DNA of 64,000 nucleotides from Didemnitutus sp047777955 (lineage in GTDB: Bacteria; Verrucomicrobiota; Verrucomicrobiia; Opitutales; Opitutaceae), in NCBI RefSeq assembly GCF_047777955.1, contig NZ_CP180537.1, positions 3,968,001-4,032,000 on the forward strand. The letters run 5' to 3'. Shown in pieces: positions 57,982-64,000 of this stretch (positions are counted from its first letter, which is position 1; each line of letters starts with the position of its first letter). Position numbers and translations under genes: made by a program. The notes beneath the pieces are model-generated. The model made no database searches and was not told where the DNA came from. It was given only the letters and a program-made list of their open reading frames with translations.

Positions 57982-59649
57982 ATGCCCCTGCCCCGTCCCG
58001 TCCTCCTCGGCCTGCTCCTCGCCGCCGCGAGCGCCTCCGCCGCCGAGCCCCTCCTCCACCCGGCCTCCGCTGCGCGCATCCTCGAACGCACGAAGGTCCT
58101 CGCGTCCGACGAATTCGAGGGCCGCGCCCCCGGCACGCCGGGCGAGGACAAGACCGTCGCCTACCTCGTGGGCGAATTCCAGAAGCTCGGCCTCTCGCCC
58201 GGCAACCCCGAGGGCGGCTTCCTCCAGAACGCCCCGCTCGTCGGCATCACGTCCGCCCCCACGCTCGCGTTCGTCCGCGACGGCGTCACCACGCCGATGG
58301 AAAACATCAACGACTTCGTCGGCGTCACCGCGCGCATCGCCCCGCGCGTCGAGGCCAAGGACAGCGACGTGGTCTTCGTCGGCTACGGCGTCGTCGCACC
58401 CGAGTTCGGCTGGGACGACTACAAGGGCGTCGACGTCCGCGGCAAAACCGTCGTCATGCTCATCAACGACCCGCCCGTCACCGACCCGCAGACCGGCGAG
58501 CTCGACCCGAAGGTTTTCGGCGGCAAGGCCATGACCTACTACGGCCGCTGGACCTACAAATACGAGATCGCCGCCGCCAAGGGCGCCGCCGCGTGCCTCA
58601 TCGTGCACGAGACCGGCCCGGCCGCGTATCCGTTCGCCGTCGTGACCGGCTCGTGGGCGCGCGAGAACTTCGAGATCAGCGCGCTGGACCAGAACGCCGG
58701 CAAGGTCGGGATGCAGGGCTGGCTCACCCACGACGCCGGCCGCCGCCTCTTCGCCTCGTGCGGCCTCGACTACGAGGCGGCCAAGCAGGCCGCCGCGCGC
58801 CGCGACTTCCGCCCGATCCCGCTCGGCACGAAGGCCTCGTTCGTGGTCGAGAACCGGCTCCGCAACGTCGCCTCGCGCAACGTCGTCGCGCTCCTCCCCG
58901 GCTCCGACCCGAAGCTGCGGGACGAGTTCGTCATCTACTCCGCGCACTGGGACCACCTCGGCCGCGACCCGAAGTTGCCCGGCGACCAGATCTACAACGG
59001 CGCCGCCGACAACGCCGCCGGCTGCGCCGTGCTGCTCGAGATCGCGGAGCTCATGGCGAAGCTCCCGCCGGAAAAGCGGCCGAAGCGCAGCGTCCTGTTC
59101 CTCTCCGTCACGGCCGAGGAAAAGGGCCTGCTCGGCTCGCGCTACTACGCGGAGAACCCGCTTTACCCGCTCACCCAGACGCTCGCGAACATTAACATCG
59201 ACGGCGCGAACCAGTTCGGCCCGACGAGCGACATGACGACGATCGGCTTCGGCGCCTCGACGATCGACGACATCGGCGTCGCCGTCGCGAAGGCCATGGG
59301 CCGCACCATGGGCCCCGAGGCGCATCCGGAATTCGGCTCCTACTACCGCAGCGACCACTTCGAATTCGCGAAGGTCGGCGTGCCCTCCTACTACCCGAAG
59401 AACGGCCGCCGCTACATCGGCCAGCCCGACGACTTCGCCGAAAAGCAGGTGAAGGACTACATCGCCAACCGCTACCACAAGCCGAGCGACGAGGTGCAGC
59501 CCGACTGGACCTTCGAGGGCGCCGCGCAGGACACCGCCTTCCTCGTCGAGGTCGGCCTGCGCATCGCCAACGGCGACACCTGGCCGCAATGGCGCGCCGG
59601 CAACGAGTTCAAGGCCAAGCGCGATGCGATGATGAAGCCGCAGCAGTAG
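57982..59649 (+). CDS. M28-family metallopeptidase, copy 2
   Basis: 555 residues, intact. Signal peptide VLLGLLLAAASASA. PA-type domain (about residues 125-260) inside the peptidase; zinc ligands are as in the family: SAHWDHLGRD, NGAADNAAGCAVLLE, TAEEKGLLGSRYY, NINIDG and YYRSDHFEFAKVGVPSYY. Copy 1 shares long nearly identical stretches such as the GWDD to NDPP block, so this is a tandem duplication with later divergence. It probably releases N-terminal residues from peptides outside the cell or in the periplasm. Confidence 0.93.
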   Translation: MPLPRPVLLGLLLAAASASAAEPLLHPASAARILERTKVLASDEFEGRAPGTPGEDKTVAYLVGEFQKLGLSPGNPEGGFLQNAPLVGITSAPTLAFVRDGVTTPMENINDFVGVTARIAPRVEAKDSDVVFVGYGVVAPEFGWDDYKGVDVRGKTVVMLINDPPVTDPQTGELDPKVFGGKAMTYYGRWTYKYEIAAAKGAAACLIVHETGPAAYPFAVVTGSWARENFEISALDQNAGKVGMQGWLTHDAGRRLFASCGLDYEAAKQAAARRDFRPIPLGTKASFVVENRLRNVASRNVVALLPGSDPKLRDEFVIYSAHWDHLGRDPKLPGDQIYNGAADNAAGCAVLLEIAELMAKLPPEKRPKRSVLFLSVTAEEKGLLGSRYYAENPLYPLTQTLANINIDGANQFGPTSDMTTIGFGASTIDDIGVAVAKAMGRTMGPEAHPEFGSYYRSDHFEFAKVGVPSYYPKNGRRYIGQPDDFAEKQVKDYIANRYHKPSDEVQPDWTFEGAAQDTAFLVEVGLRIANGDTWPQWRAGNEFKAKRDAMMKPQQ

Positions 59650-59720
59650 GGCCGGCTCCAGCCGGCTCAATTACCCACCGAACATACGGACCACACAGAA
59701 GCTCCGAGCAGCAAGATTCC

Positions 59721-59750
59721 TTCCGTGTGTTCGGTGTATTCCGTGGGCCC
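59721..59750 (+). repeat. Decad repeat upstream of oppB
   Basis: Three imperfect ten-base units TTCCGTGTGT, TCGGTGTATT, CCGTGGGCCC, with a recurring CCGTG/GGTG core. It lies about 90 bases before the oppB start. Confidence 0.5.
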
Positions 59751-59796
59751 TGCTTTTCTTGTTTCAGAGGTCTCCAGCAAATTTTTCCGTCTGGCC

Positions 59797-59838
59797 ACCG
59801 TCTGCCATCCCCTGTCCTCTTTCTACCGTCCTTCGCCC
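59797..59838 (+). repeat. Heptad leader repeat upstream of oppB
   Basis: Six degenerate pyrimidine-rich seven-base units directly abutting ATG 59839: ACCGTCT, GCCATCC, CCTGTCC, TCTTTCT, ACCGTCC, TTCGCCC. Weaker than the ispD example but in the same position. Confidence 0.6.
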
Positions 59839-60752
<914 letters not shown>

Positions 60753-60756
<4 letters not shown>

Positions 60757-61652
60757 GCGCCGTCACGCCCGCTGCCTCCGCTCCCGCCGCCGCGCCCGAA
60801 GAAACGGGCCACTCGCTCGGCGCGGACGCCTGGCATCGCCTGAAGAAGAACCGGCTCGCGGTCTGCGGCGGCGTGACGCTGCTCGTGCTCACGGTGCTCT
60901 GCCTCGCCGGGCCGCTGTTCTTCAACCTCTCCTACCAGGACCAGAACCTCGACCTCGGCGCCACGCCGCCCTCGGCGCAGCACTGGCTCGGCACCGACAC
61001 GCTCGGGCGCGACCTGCTCGTGCGCATGCTCTACGGCGGCCGCATCTCGCTCGGCGTCGGACTCAGCGCCACCTTCGTCGCGCTCACCATCGGCGTCCTC
61101 TACGGCGCCGCCGCGGGCTACCACGGCGGCAAGGTCGACGCGGTCATGATGCGCATCGTCGACATCCTCTACGCCCTGCCGTTCACGATCTTCGTCATCC
61201 TGCTGATGGTGATCTTCGGCCGGAACATCATCCTGCTCTTCGTCGCCATCGGTGCGGTCGAGTGGCTCACCATGGCACGCATCGTCCGCGGACAGGTCAT
61301 GGCCCTGAAGAAAATGGAATTCATCGAGGCCGCCCGCTCGCTCGGCTACGGCAACGCCCGCATCGTCCTCCGCCACATGATTCCGAACATCCTCGGGCCG
61401 ATCATCGTCTACACCACGCTCACCATCCCCGCCGTGATGCTGCTCGAGGCGTTCCTCAGCTTCCTCGGCCTCGGCGTGCAGCCGCCGATGAGCTCGTGGG
61501 GCACGCTGATCAAGGATGGCGCGGAGAAGATGGAGGAATTCTGGTGGCTGCTCGTCTTCCCCGGCGGCGTGTTCTCGCTCACGCTCTTCTCGCTCAATTT
61601 CCTCGGCGACGGCCTGCGCGACGCACTCGACGTGCGCGCCGCGAAGGACTAA
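60753..61652 (+). CDS. oppC: Peptide ABC transporter permease, OppC type
   Basis: 299 residues. The N-terminal cytosolic tail (HRLKKNRLAVCGGVTLLVLT) leads into the OppC pattern HWLGTDTLGRDLLVRMLYGG. The ATPase-docking loop is EFIEAARSLGYGNARIVLRH, and LSFLGLGVQPPMSSWGTLI is the conserved late loop. Coupled to oppB by ATGA. It forms the translocation path with OppB. Two ATPases would complete the transporter and must be encoded elsewhere. Confidence 0.94.
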
Positions 61653-61669
61653 CCCTCTCCGCCGCGCCC

Positions 61670-63424
61670 ATGAACGTCCGCCGCTTCCGCCCGTATTTCG
61701 GTTACCTCAAGCAGGTCCGCGGCCCCATCGCGAAGGCCATCAGCTATGGCGTGCTCTACGGCCTGGCCAGCGGCGCCGGCATCCCGCTGCTGGTGAAATA
61801 CGTCTTCCCGCCCATCTTCGATCGCCAGGGCGGCGCCCTGCCGATGTCGACGGTGGTGCTGATCGCCGCGTGCATCCCGATGGTCTTCCTCCTGCGCGCG
61901 GTCACCGGCTACCTCAACAGCTACTACACCCAATACGCCGGCGTGCGCATCCTGGAGGCGATCCGCCTCGACTACTTCCGGAAACTCCAGCTGCTCCCGC
62001 TCTCCTTCGTCCAGCGCAAGCAGACCGGCGACCTCATCTCGCGCGGCCTCGCCGACACCGCCCAGCTCCAGTTCACGCTCACGCAGCTCGCAAACGACGG
62101 CATCAAGCAGCCGGCCACGCTCATCGGCTCGATCTTCGCCGTCGGCTACCTCGCCTACACCTCCCAGGGCGTCGTGCTCATGCTCGTCTGCCTCGCCGCC
62201 GTGCCGCTCGTCGTCCTGCCGATCCGGTTCATCGGCAAGAAGGTCATCAAGCGCGCCGCCGACATGCAGTCGCGCCTCGGCCACCTCACGTCGCACTTCT
62301 CCGAGAACCTGGCCGCCGCCCGCGAGGTGCGCGCCTTCGGCCTGGAAAAACGCGAGACCGAACGCTTTGGCGCCGGCACCGCCGCGCTCGTGACGGCGCA
62401 GATGAAGATCACGAAATACGCCCAGGCCCTCACGCCGGCCATCGAGGTGATCTCCGCGGGCGGCATCGCCTTCACCCTCGTCTACGCCTACGGCAGCGGC
62501 GTCGACCTCGCGACCTTCATTTCGATCATCAGCGCCCTCTACACCTCCTACGAGCCGGTGAAGAAGATCGGCGCGCTCAACAGCGAGATGAAGCGCGGCG
62601 AAGCCTCCCTCGATCGCCTCGAGGTCGTCCTCCACGAACCCATCACCATCGCCGACCCCGCCGCGCCCGTCGCCGTGTCGCGCCTGCGCGGCGACCTCGC
62701 GTTCGAAGACGTGTCGTTCTCCTACGGCGACAACGCCGCGCTCTCGCACGTCACCGCCCGCATCCCCGCCGGCACCGTCTGCGCGCTCGTCGGCCCCAGC
62801 GGCGCGGGCAAGACCACCTTCGCCAACCTCGTGCCGCGCTTCTACGAAGTCGCCGCCGGCCGCGTCACCATCGACGGCACCGACGTCCGCGCCCTGCGCC
62901 TCGCCGACCTGCGCCGCAACATCGCCCTCGTCTCGCAGGAGCCCGTCCTCTTCAACGACACCATCTTCAACAACCTGCTCCTCGGCCGCGAGGGCGCCAC
63001 GCGCGACGAGGTCATCGCCGCCGCGCGCGCCGCGCACGCCCACGAATTCATCGAGAAGCAGCCGCAGGGTTACGACACCGTCGTCGGCGAACGCGGCACC
63101 CTGCTCTCCGGCGGCCAGAAGCAGCGCCTCGCCATCGCCCGCGCCTTCCTGCGCAACGCGCCCATCCTCATCCTCGACGAGGCCACCAGCGCGCTCGACT
63201 CCGACAGCGAGGCCGCCGTGCAGGACGCCCTCCGCCACCTCGTCGTCGGCAAGACCGTGCTGATCATCGCGCATCGCTTCAGCACCATCCGCGACGCCTC
63301 GATGATCCTCGTCTTCGACCAGGGCCGCGTCGTCGCCCAGGGCGACCACGCCGCGCTCTACGCCGGCAACGCGCTCTACAAGTCGCTCTACGACCGCCAG
63401 GCGGGCACCGAGTCCGCGCGCTGA
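61670..63424 (+). CDS. ABC exporter, MsbA-like (fused membrane and ATPase domains)
   Basis: 584 residues. Six helices in residues about 15-300, then an ATPase: Walker A GPSGAGKTTFA, signature LLSGGQKQRLAIARAF, Walker B ILILDEATSALDSDS and switch IIAHRFSTIRDA. It resembles MsbA and related lipid or peptide flippases, which act as homodimers. It follows oppC by 17 bases but is an exporter, so it does not supply the import ATPase. A glycosyltransferase begins 129 bases later, which fits a role in envelope lipid or polysaccharide traffic. The substrate is unknown. Confidence 0.92.
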   Translation: MNVRRFRPYFGYLKQVRGPIAKAISYGVLYGLASGAGIPLLVKYVFPPIFDRQGGALPMSTVVLIAACIPMVFLLRAVTGYLNSYYTQYAGVRILEAIRLDYFRKLQLLPLSFVQRKQTGDLISRGLADTAQLQFTLTQLANDGIKQPATLIGSIFAVGYLAYTSQGVVLMLVCLAAVPLVVLPIRFIGKKVIKRAADMQSRLGHLTSHFSENLAAAREVRAFGLEKRETERFGAGTAALVTAQMKITKYAQALTPAIEVISAGGIAFTLVYAYGSGVDLATFISIISALYTSYEPVKKIGALNSEMKRGEASLDRLEVVLHEPITIADPAAPVAVSRLRGDLAFEDVSFSYGDNAALSHVTARIPAGTVCALVGPSGAGKTTFANLVPRFYEVAAGRVTIDGTDVRALRLADLRRNIALVSQEPVLFNDTIFNNLLLGREGATRDEVIAAARAAHAHEFIEKQPQGYDTVVGERGTLLSGGQKQRLAIARAFLRNAPILILDEATSALDSDSEAAVQDALRHLVVGKTVLIIAHRFSTIRDASMILVFDQGRVVAQGDHAALYAGNALYKSLYDRQAGTESAR

Positions 63425-63543
63425 CGCGCGCCGTCCCGAAATTCGCCGCGCCATCCCGTTACTCGGGAAAGCCGCGACAGGCCGCGCCGGGTTCATCCCG
63501 GAGCCGCCGCCGCCGCCCGAACCGCGACGACGACGCCGGGTCC

Positions 63544-63550
63544 GGAGGAG
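63544..63550 (+). promoter_or_regulatory. Shine-Dalgarno site of the partial GT2 gene
   Basis: GGAGGAG (63544-63550) stands three bases before GTG 63554, one of the few strong ribosome binding sites in the window. It decides the start in favour of GTG. Confidence 0.65.
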
Positions 63551-63553
63551 ATC

Positions 63554-64000
63554 GTGAATCCTCCCGCCTTCCGTCCACCGGCCGCGCCGCCACCACACGC
63601 CCCGCTCGTCAGCCTCCTCATCCCGACCTACCGCTACGCGCGTTTCCTGCCGGAGGCGCTCGCGTCCGCCCTCCGCCAGGATTACCCGAACCTCGAGATC
63701 CTCGTCAGCGACGACGCCTCGCCCGACGAGTCGGCCCACGTGATCCGCCGCATCGCCGGCCGCGACCCGCGCGTCCGCGTCGTCCTGCAGCCGCGCAACC
63801 TCGGGATGGTGGCACACTGGAACTGGTGCCTGCGCGAGGCGCGCGGCGTCTACGTCAAATTCCTGTTCGGCGACGACGCCTTCAACTCCGCGCACGCCAT
63901 TTCGCAGCTCGTCGCCCTGCTCGAGGCGCACCCGGACGCCGCGCTCGCCACGTGCGCGCGGCGCGTCATGGACGAGACTTCGCGCCCGCTCGACCTCTGG
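63554..64000 (+). CDS. GT2-family glycosyltransferase, 5-prime part only
   Basis: The frame is open from GTG 63554 to the window edge (149 codons). The GT-A start is clear: APLVSLLIPTYRYARFLPEA, DYPNLEILVSDDASPDESAH, and FLFGDDAFNSAHAIS with the acidic metal site. LVSLLIPTYRYARF fits the many envelope-sugar transferases of family 2. The 129 bases between the exporter stop and this start contain nothing else I can identify. It probably opens a further polysaccharide cluster beyond the window. Donor and acceptor are unknown. Confidence 0.85.
   Translation, partial: MNPPAFRPPAAPPPHAPLVSLLIPTYRYARFLPEALASALRQDYPNLEILVSDDASPDESAHVIRRIAGRDPRVRVVLQPRNLGMVAHWNWCLREARGVYVKFLFGDDAFNSAHAISQLVALLEAHPDAALATCARRVMDETSRPLDLW

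Noticed and set aside
54576..58151. Very long open frames antisense to real genes, here and for example at 30028-32253, 36285-38765 and 61649-63931
   Set aside because: They are Arg/Gly/Val/Glu-rich mirror frames produced by high GC at third codon positions. They lack motifs, while the opposite strand encodes recognisable full-length enzymes.

Overview
This 64 kb window is a gene-dense, very GC-rich bacterial chromosome segment with no rRNA, tRNA, CRISPR or transposase that I can see. The gene content suggests a Verrucomicrobiota genome of the Opitutaceae type: a GreA factor with a very long N-terminal extension, a pyrophosphate-type phosphofructokinase beside PTS enzyme I, a LOG-family fusion protein, few Shine-Dalgarno sites, and short-period pyrimidine-rich leaders in front of genes. 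The assignment is an inference from gene content, not from a marker gene.

Layout. 0-2.1 kb (minus): a polyprenyl-phosphate glycosyltransferase, an internally deleted sugar epimerase and a methyltransferase. 2.2-16.5 kb (plus): a run of six large multi-pass membrane proteins of GT-C glycosyltransferase type, in paralogous pairs, flanked by two GT4 glycosyltransferases; this is an envelope-polysaccharide or glycosylation locus. 16.5-26.2 kb: a putative glycolipid locus with an alpha-oxoamine synthase (serine palmitoyltransferase-like), an acyl carrier protein fused to a FabZ-type dehydratase, a lone ketosynthase, a short-chain reductase, an MGDG-synthase-like glycosyltransferase, three GT4 enzymes and a hotdog thioesterase. 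26.2-36.3 kb: housekeeping genes (queG, aroK, threonine aldolase, FKBP isomerase, LOG fusion, purD, a phosphatase, glyA). 36.3-46.8 kb: a CHASE hybrid sensor kinase, MFS transporter, aspartyl protease lipoprotein, RsmB-type methyltransferase, greA, LysE exporter and an ArsR-methyltransferase. 46.9-53.0 kb: pfp, ptsI, ispE, pyrF, ispD, ispF. 53.1-61.7 kb: a peptide-uptake operon (two binding lipoproteins, two tandem M28 peptidases, two permeases). 61.7-64 kb: an MsbA-like exporter and the start of another GT2 gene.

A caution applies to the whole window. Twelve single-base deletions and one insertion break thirteen positions in twelve genes, including purD (twice) and ispE, which are normally needed for growth. 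Most deletions sit in runs of four identical bases that would read correctly with five. This looks like uncorrected homopolymer error in a long-read assembly, so these genes are annotated as full-length CDSs with a frame break, not as pseudogenes. The epimerase near 1.0-1.4 kb is different: it has lost most of its middle and is a true remnant.

There is no gene-free stretch over 300 bases. Many neighbours overlap as ATGA or TGATG, which implies translational coupling.
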